Origin: Aspidiotus rigidus
Lineage: Eukaryota; Arthropoda; Insecta; Hemiptera; Diaspididae
Assembly (NCBI GenBank): GCA_035079385.1
Contig: JAVHKY010000003.1
Span: 17,085,001 to 17,149,000, forward strand
Direction: 5' to 3'
DNA length: 64,000 bases
Below are positions 22,781-34,631 of the stretch, piece by piece. Below the pieces are notes generated by a model. The model had not been told where the DNA came from. It saw only the letters and a list, made by a program, of their open reading frames with translations, and made no database searches. Positions within the stretch are counted from its first letter, which is position 1. Every line of letters begins with the position of its first letter. The position numbers and the translations under genes are program-made.

Positions 22781-25700
22781 TTTTTGTTTTGTTTTATATT
22801 GTTTTGTTTTGTTTTTTTTTTTGTGTTTTTCTTTTATAATTTTTCTCTATGGTTGGATGTAAAAAAAAAAAAAAAAAATTTTCTAACGAAAAACACGTCG
22901 ATCTAAACGTAATGGTCGAAGAGAAAAAAAATCTCGCTATAAAAGACATGCAACTATTACAATGAGTAATCGTATTTTCTAGATATTGTACTTCAAGTTT
23001 CGTCTTTGATCAACACTGTCCGTACTTTCATACTTTTGTCTGCATTGCTCTCCTACTTTAAGTTGAGGCATTTCTTCCTCGGCCTCAACATTTCCAGAAT
23101 CTAAACACGCCGGACCGAGACAATTGCTACATACATTCGAACAGTTCAACGCCTGTGCATAATAAATTAATAATTATTTGAAATTTGGATCTCAATTTTT
23201 CTTCTGGGGGTCGAATTGGTTTTAGTATTGAGAATTGAAATCGAAATCTTGAAGAATTTGAAATTTTTCTGAGTCTGTTGTACCATGAAAAAAATTTTTC
23301 CAACTTCTTTCCTACATATTTTTAGGATATGTGTGTACTTCTATCATATATTGTGGCAGGAAACTTGTAAAAGTTTTGATCGTGACGTCACGTGGTCGAA
23401 AGTCGACTCGACATTTTTCCAAGTCCTATCTCCAACCTATATGGCAGGAGGGGAAACTTGAACCGTTTTCGCCAAGTCAAATCATGATATCATACGGCGT
23501 ACAGCAAATTTTTCGAAAAATCCGCCACATACCAAAGAAAAAACGTAAAATTCCCTGCTTACTTCAATTGACATAGGTAGTTAAAACAAGCAGTAAAAAG
23601 AATGAGCTGCAAATTTCCTTCTCCTCTGTCTGAACTTATTCTTCGTCGCCGGGAATTTTCGAATGTCGGGATCGTAATCCTATCGCCAAACACAGGACAT
23701 TAGAAATGATACAATAGGATAAGTGCTCTATTTTACCCCTTTTATAGTAACTTATTCGATGTTTGTGAAGTGTCCCCATGCTGTGGAACAATTTAGAGAA
23801 CAACGCAGTGTTATGAGGACACCTCAGAGTAACAATTCGTCAGCTACATCACGACGTATGAAATGAGTAAATATCGATACTAATAGGATTATTGGGGTTT
23901 AATGAGCGTAATTACAATGTGGGTTATCTAGCAGCTATTTGCGAGTATGGTATCAGTTCTATTTCTAGCTGTCTGAAAACCTAGTTGTACGTTTTGAGAT
24001 AGAGCAACTTGGTTTCTATACCGGAACGAAAAAAGTCGTCCAGATGCCCTTAAGTAATTCCAAGATTACGCACCATTCAGTAAGGTTCTCAAACCTCAAT
24101 AAAGCTGAAGCTTTGAAATTATTCACCGTCCTCACGAGGTTCAAGCCAATTACAAAGACATCATAGTAAGCAAATGCGGAAATAATCAGAGATACATGTC
24201 TAAAAGGGATTCTTCAGAACTTTGTGTAACAGACTGACAAAGCTAGTCGATTTTTTCTACATAATATAGAAGAACAGGGAGCGGATCTTTCGCTAACATG
24301 CGTCTCTATATTTCATACTTCGAAAACAAAACTTTCACGAGAGTAAGTGAAGTAGTGGTCACGAAATTGAGCGGCTTACGTGAATGTCAAAAGATATGTC
24401 GGTTTACAACGATAAGTCAGCGATTTGCAACCGCACATACTTCATGAGCCACCTAATTTCATGGCTTATAACTATTGAACAATTAGAGGACCCGTCTTCA
24501 TTATGGAATATCACGGTCGACGTTCTTCATTGACTGCTTGCACCGAAAGATTTGCGGACGTACGCTAAATTCATGGAGTTATAACGACAGGAAATATTTG
24601 CGAGAGAAGTTGTGCTAGTTTTCTTAACAACAAAAGTTAGGTATTCAAGTTTTCCCCCTTATACAGTATTTGGGTATCTCATGATGATAAGATGATGAAA
24701 TGAATGTATTGTAAACTATACGAGTTTTACATTTACAACTCGTACAGTGCTCTAGCACGAGTATGGTTGGAAATTTACGCTTAAATTTTAGTTCCTGATT
24801 TAAGCTAAGTATTCTTTTTTTCCTCTCACTAGTAAATACAAAAGTGAATTCTCAATTGTTATCATTATTATTACACCTATCATTTCATTACTTATTATAA
24901 TTATTATTTCAGTGCAAGCAAAACCTTAGCAATGCAGCGCATTTTAGAAAAGTTAAATTTGAAATCAAACACTCGGTTCGTATATACCGGTATATAATTT
25001 ACACTTCGTAAATATTGCGGTTTACCAGTATGCGTTCTAGAATAATAAGAATTACCCCGGAACTTTTCATATGCAAATCAATTTATGTCGTATATTCTCG
25101 TATATGTACGACATTATGTAAATACCGTTCTACCATACTTTGTATGTACAATATCCGTTTAGAATTAACGTATCCGTTGTTATTTAAATTTGGTCGATGA
25201 TAAAAATTTGCAAAATACTTTCAACTCTCAGCATATAATATACGATTTGGGATACGAATTCACTATAGTAAACTATATTTTAAAAAACCATTCGTTCTTG
25301 TAATCCTAATTTGGTTTCGTGCGCGTGTACTCTTGATACACAATAATTTATTCGTTGAGAACAGACACCGCCGCGGCCAAATTTCATAAAAGAGGCATAC
25401 TGAACGATAATACATAACATCATATTTCATACTTTACATGTAAACTACGTATCGGGTTGAATACATGATACAATCTGTAAAGCTGTTGGGGGATGCGATT
25501 ATCGAACGTTTAGGCATCTCTCAAACGAGAGAATGTCATTTTTGTGAACGTAACCCGGCCTGCATTTCATCTATGAGAGAAAACTCATAACTCTTCGACG
25601 AAATACGTAACTAACTACTCTAATGGGATGATCACGTCAACTAATTTTTCAAAATAAATATACTCAATACACAGATCATGAGATGATTAGATTGCGCCTA

Positions 25701-26033
25701 CTTACAGGTTTCTTCTATACCTACGATTTTATGTATTATTTATTTTCCATTTTCATAGGAAAAATTTTTCTAAATTTTTTTTTTCCATATTTGCTTTAAT
25801 CAAAACTTACAATATTTCACCTTTTTCTTGAAAAGGGAGCTGAAATTTCAAAATTATTTTCAAGAGATTCTCTTTCAGCTTTCTTCATCTCAAATTTTTC
25901 AATGTCTCTTCCCTGCGAGACCGAAAATCGAGACAATCAAGAAAGAATGTTATGACGGAGCCAAATAAATAAAGATCATTTTTAATTGGTACCTTTGCTC
26001 GATCCAGCTACCAATCAAGTTAATAATTCCTTA
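22781..26033. other. No gene recognised
   Basis: Starts with T/G-rich low-complexity DNA (repeats of TTGTTTTG). No domain, RNA gene or large repeat found in the remaining 3 kb. Any regulatory or intronic role cannot be judged from the sequence. Confidence 0.45.
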
Positions 26034-26244
26034 TAGGGCTTTTCCATGTCGGCGCATTGCATACGTATTCTTCTACGTGTTATCGAAATGGTAGTATTTC
26101 TAACATTGCTCTTATGGCAAACTACTCCACAATGAAAATGAGTATGCAATCCAGCAACAACCATAAGAGCAATGTTAAAAATACTACCATTTCGATAACA
26201 TGTAGGAGAATACGTATGCAATGCGCCGACATGGAAAAGCCCTA
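26034..26244. mobile_element. Hairpin MITE, copy 1 (TA target)
   Basis: Almost the entire 211 bp folds back: TAGGGCTTTTCCATGTCGGC...GCATTGCATACGTATTCTTC at the left is the inverse of the right end, with arms of about 84 bp and a spacer of about 40 bp. Both ends are TA/GGGC, consistent with insertion at a TA dinucleotide as in Tc1/mariner-type MITEs. The 62- and 83-codon frames on the two strands are translations of the arms. A diverged copy is at 39565-39761. Confidence 0.85.
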
Positions 26245-26263
26245 AATCGGATGAAGACATAGT

Positions 26264-26363
26264 CACAGAGACACAGTAAAGATATCAACCAGCTTAAACC
26301 TCTTGTGACGACACCGACATCCGTGACGTCATCAGTTTCGACCTGTTTGTGACATCATCAAAT
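26264..26363. repeat. CRE-motif module, copy 1
   Basis: CACAGTAAAGATATCAACCA, then GTGACGACACCGACATCCG, a full TGACGTCA (26324-26331) and GTGACATCATC. The same order appears at 30199-30330. A repeat rather than a promoter, since no gene starts here. Confidence 0.6.
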
Positions 26364-26405
26364 TAGTAAATACTAATTTCTTTTTTTTCGAATTCGTCGA
26401 TTTCT

Positions 26406-29272
26406 CCCGGTTGACGGAATCTGACTGATAACAGAATTCTTACAGAATGAGACTCACTTTATACTCTGTCACTTTCAAAAATGACAGAATTGTGACAGAA
26501 TCATGTCAGACAGACAACATCATTATGACAGAGTTGTGGTAGAATTCTGGCAGAATTTAAAAGTTCTGCCATTAGTCTGTTGTCATTCTCAAAATATTTT
26601 GCTGTCATCATTGTGTCAGAATTAAAGCAGAATGGTCACAGAATACAAACGTCAGGTAAAAACAGAAATGTGAGAAAAAAAAAAAAAAAAAAAAAAATGT
26701 GATGTTTTCACTTTAGTATTGTATCAGAAATCTGTTGAAGTTGTGACACAATTTCTACAAGATAATGACTGATTTACAACTTGAATGTTACAGGATTACC
26801 ACACAATTATGACAGAAACATAATGAAATTATTTACCTGATTCCGTGGATTAGATGAGGACGCCAACTTGCCAAACATTGATTGTGGGCAATTTTGGTGT
26901 AGATTGAATTCAAATCATTTCATAAAAATATAGATTATAATTTTTTCGTTTCAAATTGATGACCAAACCATAATTATTTAAAAAGAAATTTGAATGATTT
27001 TTCAGAATAAAAATACGGATTTAGTGATAATAATTTTCTTGTTTTTCAATAATATTATTGAAAAATTGTAGAAACTTGTATAACACAATTTACAATTTTT
27101 CAATAAAATTTTAATCAGAGCCCGTATTTTCAACGCTAGAAATGAGGAGTTTTAGCGATTTAATGTTATATTTTTGGCATTATTTGGCATTGAAAAAAAA
27201 AAAAAAATGAAAAACACGCGTTTTTGGTGCTTTTACAAACTCACAACTAGAGTTATTCAATTTCTATTAAAATTACGTGATTTTTCACCAAAATAAACAA
27301 ATTTTGGGGATCAAACTCATCAATACAAAACCATAGCAAATTTTTTTATCGACATTTTTAATTTTTCAATTTTGGACTAAAAATACCTATAAAAAAATAC
27401 TATCCAATTTTTACCAAAATTGCTGAATTTTGCTTATTTTCAGCAAAATTCAGCAAAGTTTGTTCAAGATTTTATAATTTTGGACGAGATATTATAACAA
27501 ACTGGTCATTTTCGGCCTTACTCTGCTTTAAGCCCCAATTTTGGCAAAATAAAATTTTTTTACAGGATTTGTCAAATTTTCCGCGTAAATACAAAATATA
27601 CTTCCATCTGTAATGTTTGATTTTGTAAGTTTGAATTGGCTCTGTACATGGTAGGCAACTCGAAAAAAATTCTAAGACCCGAAGAATCTGTAGAACTTTT
27701 TGAAAAGAAAGACTGAACTTCTATCTGATTTCCAAGCTTCCTACCCTTAGAAAAAGGTTTTGACAATTTCCGAGAAACCCTGACTCTAATTATAATAATA
27801 AACATAGCTCTCAAACTAGATAATCAAACTCTTATGAATTTAGGGATTTCAAACTTTAATAAATTTTGAAATATAAGGCAACCAATAATTATTTAAAAAT
27901 GAGTTGATGGATGAAAAAATGTCCAGAAAAGTTTCCAAGTTTTTCTTGAAGGCCCAAAACGCATGTACATATTTAAACTAGGGCATGAGAAGAATCAACT
28001 AATTTTGAATGAAAAAGTGAAAACAATTTTGATTCTCAATATTCCTGAAGTTTTCTTCTTTTCATTTTTTTCTTTCTTTTTCTTTCTTTCTGTTTTTTTT
28101 TTTCAACGAGCCATTTTACTATACACAGAAGGTCGTTAGCTTTTACTTTGGAAAAAAATATTGGGGTTGAATGAATTTGTAACAGTATAAGGACCAAAGG
28201 AAGTCAAGAGCGTCAGTAATGGATTCTGGTTTTTGAGAACAATGGAGACTTGAGAGGGGACAGAGAATGGTTTCTTGAGGTTTAGGAGGTACGTAAAAGG
28301 GAAGAAATGGAAGACATAGCTCCTCAGCTTGGCATTATTGGCATGAGGGTGGAGTGGACGGCCCTGGGAAAAGGAAGAAGTGAGTTAGGGTGTGCTAAAT
28401 TCTTAGTCGTTCTATGACTATTTAATTCTTTATGGCGCGTGGCATGAGGAACAAATTAAAGATAGAAATCAGGAATTTTTAACTAAACAAAGTTCATTAT
28501 GGGGTTGAGAGGACCGCAAGAAAGTTGACGGTAAGCGATAATGAGCGTCTTGAATTTTCTGTGAAACTTGAAAATGATAAAGAATTGGAATCAGGAAGTT
28601 TAACCTCTGTTGAATGTGATCATAACATTTTTAGAAGAGACTCTAAACGCTTTGGAGAAAAAGAGTTGACTTACGCGTAAGATGACGTTAAACTAAGTTT
28701 ACCTTACAGCTGAGCTAAGAGAGAGGAACAAAAAAAAATTTCAGGCTGCAAACTAGAAGCCAAAAAAGGAAATGATGAGCAGGTTCTAAGCTAGCTCGAT
28801 TAATATTGAACTGGACTCATTTTTAGATAAGAAACTTAATAGGCTAAATATTCTTGTAGCTCCTCTGTCACAATTTTGAAGACAAAATTCTCACAATATT
28901 CTAACGAAAATTGAGATATATTTTGACAGGAATATTGCAGATTGGCAGCATTCTTTTAGCTTTCTGTCACAATCTTGATGACAAAATTCTCACAATATTC
29001 TAACGCAATTTGAGAGATATTTTGACAGGAATATTACAGATTGGCAGTATTCTATCACATTTTCTGTCATAATCTCAACAGCAGAATCCTCACAGTATTT
29101 TACACACATAATAACAGTATTCTTACAAAATGATACCTGAAGTGACACAATTTTAACAGAATTGTAACAGAACTAACAGAATCCTCACATTCTGACAGAT
29201 GGCCGAATAGGTCCCACATTCCGACAGAATTATTGCAGATTGGTGGCATTCTGTCATTTTCCGTCAACCGGG
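26406..29272. mobile_element. 2.87-kb non-autonomous DNA transposon, TIR CCCGGTTGACGGAA
   Basis: A 14-bp perfect terminal inverted repeat, CCCGGTTGACGGAA / TTCCGTCAACCGGG, marks the ends. The outer 430-500 bp at each side are filled with short repeats of ACAGAATT, GACAGAAT, CTCACAATATTCTAACG and their inverses, typical of subterminal transposase-binding repeats. The middle is AT-rich, includes a nested hAT-like element (27116-27782), and has no transposase frame. No convincing target duplication was seen at the junctions, so the superfamily is undetermined. Confidence 0.75.
27116..27782. mobile_element. Old hAT-like insertion (667 bp)
   Basis: Left end CAGAGCCCG and right end (inverse) CAGGGTTTCTCGG are hAT-like. 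The flanking octamers ATTTTAAT and ACTCTAAT agree at 6 of 8 positions. The right end is similar to the repeat at 52690-52872 next to the hAT MITE at 52.9 kb, which has similar termini. The identification is tentative because the ends are diverged. Confidence 0.45.
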
Positions 29273-29452
29273 CTGGATTACGCTCAGGATTTTAAGTCCA
29301 TCGACGATGAGAAAGCAGGAGCCTAATATAATCTAGTACATTGTATGCTAAGCCTGCATGTGCTTGGCCTTGTTTAGAGCTAAGATAGTTTGATTAAGCC
29401 TAATAAAAAGAGTAAATTTCTCCGCTGCATGAAAAATATTGAGTCATGTACA

Positions 29453-29899
29453 TATCTGCCGTACAAATAGTTAGATTGACGTATATCCAAATCGACGATC
29501 GGGAAGAAGTTCTATTTTCTTAAAATAAGATTAATACGTGAGATGTAAATATGCGTTACTAAAACGATTTTTTGATGAGACATTTAATTAGCATACTAGT
29601 TTTTTGATACAAGCATCCCTCCTTCCAATATTGGTGTTTTTAGGTCGTGGTTGGGATATAATATGTCAAAATTTTGACGTATATCCAACGTTCATTTCAA
29701 CGCAATTCAGAGTATGGTGTTCATTCTACGTGAAAGAAAGCTCCAGTTTCCTAGATCTGAATTTTTCCCTATTAATCCATCAATGAAGTAATAGTAGTGT
29801 GTTATCACGCTTTCACACACTCGCACCAATCGACCAAAAGATACAGTTTGCCTGATCATCGATTTGGATGTATGTCAATTCAACTTTGTACGGCAGATA
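29453..29899. mobile_element. Small TIR element, about 450 bp
   Basis: TATCTGCCGTACAAATAG, TTAGATTGACGTATATCC and AAATCGACGATC at the left return inverted as GATCATCGATTTGGATGTAT, GTCAATTCAAC and TTTGTACGGCAGATA at the right (arms of about 50 bp, roughly 85 percent alike). A TA lies at each end. No coding sequence. Confidence 0.65.
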
Positions 29900-30198
29900 C
29901 GTCTTTGGGCGTTATACCAACATGTCGATGTTGATTGCATGATAGGCTGCATCTAATCGTACGTCCCCATTCTTTTTGTGAAACTATCACTCGCTCCGCT
30001 CGCTCACTCTCATTCTTGGTCTAGTATAATGAGCTAACTATTCTGGATCAAGACAAGGATTCCTTACAAATTTTCTGAGAGGCAAATATCAACTCGGACT
30101 TGAACTCGCAGATTTCCAATTGACACGACTGCTGGGATGCCGGTAAAGACATCGAAAAGACAAAACCCAGTCCCAGACTTGCGAATTTTCGATACTGG

Positions 30199-30330
30199 AT
30201 AGAGGCACAGTAAAGACATCAGCCAGTTTGAAACCTTTGTGACGTCATCATCATCCATTGAATCTGCTTGTGACGTCGTCACCTTCCATGACATCATCAA
30301 CATCCGTGACGTCAACATTCCTCTCTTTTT
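30199..30330. repeat. CRE-motif module, copy 2
   Basis: CACAGTAAAGACATCAGCCA followed by TGACGTCA at 30240, TGACGTCG, ATGACATCATC and TGACGTCA at 30307. It matches the 26.26-kb module in order. TGACGTCA is the CREB/ATF consensus, but the surrounding repeat makes a regulatory role only a possibility. Confidence 0.6.
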
Positions 30331-30355
30331 CTCTTTCGGACTATCAGATTTCTGG

Positions 30356-30530
30356 ATGTTACGCCTACTATAAGCCTAATATGGCCTAGTATACTATCTG
30401 CCAAGCCGTACTAGGCCTAGGGCTCGTACACTGTAGGCCTAGTGCAAGCCTAGTAGAGCCCATGTGCTGCATGCTATACTATAGACCTAGTTTAAAGCTA
30501 GTATAGCCTAATATACTGTATGCTACGACT
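30356..30530. repeat. Degenerate GCCTAGTATA array
   Basis: About ten loosely spaced copies of a GCCTAGTATA-like decamer. Similar phrases occur near 6.9, 19.4, 20.2, 22.2, 29.35, 38.25, 41.7 and 43.1 kb, often next to the 45-bp minisatellite. Confidence 0.7.
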
Positions 30531-30659
30531 GGGAAACTCGAACTCGAACTCGGCCTCGCAGATTTCTCGATTAGGTCGAAAGGAGGGCGGGGGATCAGCC
30601 TCGTAAATTTCCAATTGTGAGATGGGATGGGGTGCTTGTAAAGAGATTGAAAATGTCAA

Positions 30660-31960
30660 AAAGCGTTTTTTAAATCATGGTATCCTCTACCGTTTCTACT
30701 CCTTCAAGGCTTTTCAATAAAAATTTTTTATTCTCATGAATTCTTGGGGCTTCTTACTTTCGATCACAATCTTTTCTAGGACTTGTCGCTGAAAATTGAT
30801 TACATCTAAGTGCCCGAATGCTAGCAATATTTTTAAATATCTATCCCACCCCCGTCTAAGATGTAACCGAAAACTACTTCTTCAACTACATAAAAATCTC
30901 ACCCGCGCTCTCCAATCTACTCCCAGTCAAACTAGTCTACTTTTCAATTATTAAACACTGTTCAATAAACATCTCTCAGAGTGGTCTTAGGTGCATTCCT
31001 TACCAGTCCTAATCTCAGCCGCTGAGCTGCAGCAGCGAAATCCGCTCCTTCACTTTCGCACCCTAACATTGACTGCCAACTTCTTCCCATTCTCATCCCA
31101 ATTTCCAGAACCCGCCACCCACACTGCCTTCTCTTCCCCATTAAATTAACCACTCCTGCGTGAGTATTCATTTTTCCAACTATCTGACTGAATCTGTCCA
31201 CCGAAAACTAAGCGCAGAAATTATCGCAGAATCCCCCAACCACCAGCAAATCTGGTACACTGATGACACTAAAACAAAAAATAAAACAGGCTATACTAAG
31301 ACAAAATAACGATCTTTAGTTTAAGAAACTCAGGCCTCCGTTTCTAATGCCAAATTGAGCGGTATTCGCCCTTGTCTTTCAAATTTTACTCAGAGTCCTC
31401 CGGGACTCAATCGTATCTGATACTATTCGAATAACATCATCACCGCTCTCATTCACGTCATTCTCCGTACTCTAACCTCCGACAAATCATCAGTCCCCTT
31501 CATCTGGATTCCAGGTCACATCGGTCACTCTCAACATGAATACGTTGACCACATAGGCAAAAACTCCACCCTCTTACAGAAAATAACCGACCAAACCCAT
31601 TAACCTGTACACGACCTTAAAAACTACCGTTCCAAAATCTTATAGCTTCTTGGTATAACCTGTGGAGAAATAAACCTCATGACAAACAAAGATCAATCAA
31701 CAGCTCTTCTATCCAGGTCCTCTTCAAATGGAAGCTCTCGTCACGAGGAAGTCATCTTCCCCCATCTTAGGATTGGTCACTCCCAGTCTCATCTTCTCCT
31801 TGGTCTTCACGCTCCTCCGTCATGTACTACTGCCATTCAGATAATCTCACAGTTCAACATCTCTTCTCATGTCCTGTCCTCGAAAACCAACGTTGCGCCT
31901 GCAACTATCTATGACCTTCACACTATGCAACAACTATGAAACCGTTTCCAACTCTTTCAA
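30660..31960 (+). pseudogene. Degenerate LINE (RT thumb, RNase H and C-terminal tail)
   Basis: Scattered motifs in order: LGAFLTSPNLS near 30990 (RT thumb), PFIWIPGHIGHSQHEYVDHI and GK near 31495-31560 (RNase H IPGH block), HLRIGHSQSHLLLG near 31765-31800 and a C-X-H-X-F-S-C tail (LTVQHLFSCPVLENQ in a shifted frame) near 31850-31880. Many stops and frame changes. The DNA is more C/A-rich than its surroundings, as expected for an old coding relic. It resembles I/R1-like LINEs but differs in sequence from the 20.8-kb family. Confidence 0.7.
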
Positions 31961-32786
31961 CTACACTACTTTTACTATTTAATTTTAAATCATATGAAGA
32001 GCATTGTAGTGCCAAATTAAGGCGAGCTGATGATACGTTTTGAGCACTCGCATAGCTCTTCACAAAAAAAAAGTGGAAGGTTACCAAATAAAAGAAAAAA
32101 TGTATGAGAATTTTGTCTCAATAAATAGATTGAATATTCTCTTATCATTGCAACGCGTGATGTATTTTGCAGGATGAATAAGAGATAGAACGGCAGTAAT
32201 TCTCTATAAAAATATATCCAAAAACTTGTTCTCATCATGTAGCATAATGTAACCATCATAATGCGAAACCGTCTGTGCTCGAGATTTTCTAAAATCTTTT
32301 CCGAAACTCTCTAGTCAATTTGTGATTCTAAACACTGGAAATATTTCAAACTTTTATATCTTTATGGCTAGACTTGAGAGAAATGGGATCGATGACGTCA
32401 GATAACGAAAGACGTCGAGAATACGTATAACGCGAAATATTTTTATATTTGTAATTTAATATCAACAGCAAATCTATGACCATTGGTCAAATTTACAGAA
32501 CCTCCCACTCGAACAAGCAAGCGTCTACTTGATGAGAATTTAGGATATAGGATTGAAAATTACCGAAGTAACAAAGAAAATTCAACACAATAAAAACTGA
32601 CTCATGACTCATCATCAGCGACTAAGTCCTCGACAGTTTTTCCTATCAGACTAGAATGTACGACTTCAAATAAATATATTATTTCGGAGGACGATGTTTC
32701 GTCCGTTGCACTCTACCCATACAATTTTCATTTTCACCATTATGATAAAACGAGTACAGTTTTCGTTAGAATGCTATAAAACTTAC
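31961..32786. other. No exon recognised (likely intron of the receptor gene)
   Basis: This follows the splice donor of the minus-strand receptor exon, so it should be intronic if the gene is real. The next transmembrane exon was not recognised here or elsewhere to the left. Confidence 0.45.
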
Positions 32787-33182
32787 CTGTAAATACGGGA
32801 CGATCTTGCATAAAGCTTTACCCAAAAACCAAGTTTCCGTCATATCCCACAATACAGTGGGTGGTAAACATATCAGTATGACCATAAAATCGGCGACGGC
32901 TAAATTTACGATGTAATAATTGGTAACGTTTCTCATGGAATGGTTCTTGTACACGGCGTAGCACACTAGCGCATTACCTCCCAATCCAACAACGAATGTA
33001 ACTACGTGCAATGGAATCAGTATCCATTCTACAAAACTTGGTACTAAGGCGTATCTTTCAACATCATGCAAATCGTAACAAGTCGAGTCATTGCCGGTTG
33101 AAGAGTTTTTTGCTTGACTTTCTCCAAAGGTGATGTGAAATTTTTCGATTGTAAGAAAGAGAATGGCGAGTTTAGGTATCAT
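32787..33182 (-). CDS. Allatotropin/orexin-like neuropeptide GPCR, first coding exon (partial)
   Basis: Class A receptor exon of 132 codons. The N-terminus (about 50 residues) has two N-glycosylation sequons (NSS 26-28, NDS 31-33). TM1 is WILIPLHVVTFVVGLGGNAL with N70 (position 1.50). The first inner loop is YKNHSMRNVTNYY. TM2, IVNLAVADFMVILICLPP, carries D98 (2.50). Then come WFLG in the first outer loop and C125 (3.25, the disulfide cysteine) in KALCKIVPYLQ. The exon stops after PYLQ exactly at a GTAAGT donor (32781-32786), phase 0; an intron after this residue is known in orexin receptors. LPPTVLWDMTETWFLG resembles allatotropin and orexin receptors most. It would be a plasma-membrane Gq-type receptor. 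The remaining exons were not found. SIFamide- or CCK-type receptors are less likely alternatives. Confidence 0.78.
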
Positions 33183-33244
33183 TTCGCGTTATCTTCGAAT
33201 CCAAACTTCAAATATTTCGATTTTATAATTATTGCTTCATCCAT
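33179..33244 (-). promoter_or_regulatory. Upstream ORF overlapping the receptor start (ATGA)
   Basis: A 21-codon reading frame (MDEAIIIKSKYLKFGFEDNA plus K) begins at the first base after a candidate acceptor and ends with a TGA that overlaps the receptor ATG. Such an arrangement could reduce or couple receptor translation. It depends on the true 5' end of the mRNA, which is unknown. Confidence 0.4.
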
Positions 33245-33301
33245 CTGAAAACAGTTACAAGAATGCCATAATTATAATCTTGGCAACAGCTGAAAACTTA
33301 C
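33245..33301 (-). other. Candidate 57-bp 5'-UTR intron
   Basis: On the minus strand the stretch starts GTAAGTTTTCAG and ends AACTGTTTTCAG, directly before the upstream ORF. The length is at the low end for insect introns. It could be a chance pairing of splice-like sequences. Confidence 0.35.
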
Positions 33302-34078
33302 GCCAATATTGTGTTTTGCAATACGAATAAATCAGTGGGGGCGATGGGCGGGTGCAAAGAGTGTGGTCGCATTCGGGCGCCGAGGCGTCAGGAAAAAATT
33401 TTTAACTTAAAAAAAAATAAGAATAGGGGTGCCTTCTTACATTTTGCCCCCGGGCGTCAAAATCCTATCGCCGCAACTGGAATAAATCAGAGTGTGATAT
33501 GAACCCATTGAAATAAAATAAGAAAATCCCTTCCCCTCGCCTTTCTTTACCATTAAATGAGGTTTGGTTTGATTTCAGCTCTACGAACAAGAAAACTTTT
33601 CTTCTGTGAACTTGAACTAAGTCTGGAAAAGGATTTGGATCACGAACCGGCTTTTCCAAAATTTGGCCAATCATAAAAACAAAAATCTTTTTGTCACAAT
33701 TTAATGCCCAGGTAAACATTGTTCCCTCTTGAAGCTCTCGAATGCCTTCTTCAGGGATTCAAAAGGGGAAACAGGGCTTCAAATGGGAATTAAATGGGTA
33801 GTTTCTCCCAAAGAAGCCCGTAGATCCGAGGGCCTTAGGTTTATCCCTGTTGAAAACTTTTGAGCCTGGGAATCCAAAGGACTTCAACTGGGAAAAAAAC
33901 GGGAACAAGAGAATCAACAAAGCTTCAAGTGTGGGATCAGAGGGATAGTTTTTCCCATTTTTTCCCCTGGCTTCAAAGAGGAAACAAATTGTTTTTCGGA
34001 TGATTTGGGTTTTGTCTCAAATCATGACAAATGGGAGATTTTAGGCGATACTGGTGCTGAATAGGTGCAATAAAGCAT
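33302..34078. other. No gene recognised
   Basis: Upstream of the receptor. G/A-rich DNA with repeated phrases such as GGGAAACAGGGCTTCAAATG and GAATCCAAAGGACTTCAA near 33.74-34.0 kb. Could hold the receptor promoter; no TATA or initiator could be assigned. Confidence 0.4.
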
Positions 34079-34081
34079 AAG

Positions 34082-34480
34082 GTAAATCTAGAAAAAAGAA
34101 TAGAAGCGTTGGAGATGTATTTCTATCGAAGAATACTACGCATCTCGTGGGTGCAGAAAATCAGTAACGTGAGGGTATTACAGATGATGAACAAGAGCCC
34201 TGAAATATTATCAACTATCAAGCGCAGAAAACTACAATATCTGGGCCACATCATGCGCGGCAAGAAATACGAACTATTACGCAACATCATAGAGGGCAGA
34301 ATTGCCGGCAAAAGATCTGCGGGAAGAAGACAAAACTCATGGCTCAAGGACCTGCGAAGATGGCTTGGGTGTTCGTCGCTTGATATTTTGCGGAGTGTCG
34401 TCTCAAAGATCCGAATAGCAATATGGATGGCCAACCTCTGAGAAGAGAAGGCGTCAAGAAGAAGAAGAAGAAAATTAGTA
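34082..34480 (+). pseudogene. 3' end of an RTE/BovB-like LINE (RT C-terminus)
   Basis: Reads VNLEKRIEALEMYFYRRILR, ISW, then TIKRRKLQYLGHIMRGKKYE, LLRNIIEGRIAGKRSAGRRQ and NSWLKDLRRWLGCSSLDILR, ending RIAIWMANL. This is the C-terminal tail of endonuclease-reverse transcriptases common in arthropods. The frame is open for over 110 codons up to a stop at 34439, then a GAAGAAGAAG simple-repeat tail follows, the typical 3' end of a 5'-truncated copy. The frame stops upstream at a TGA at 34058-34060, so it cannot be complete. Confidence 0.85.
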
Positions 34481-34631
34481 AAGGTGAAAATCATAGGCAG
34501 TGTTTTTCTTCCAGTGTAGGTGAGTATTGTTCCGGTTACATCTGAGCTTCTGTAAGCGGCGTGAGAACAAGTTAATTCGCATAATGAACTCCGGAGTCTC
34601 ACAAATCAATAACACACATGAACAATCTCGA

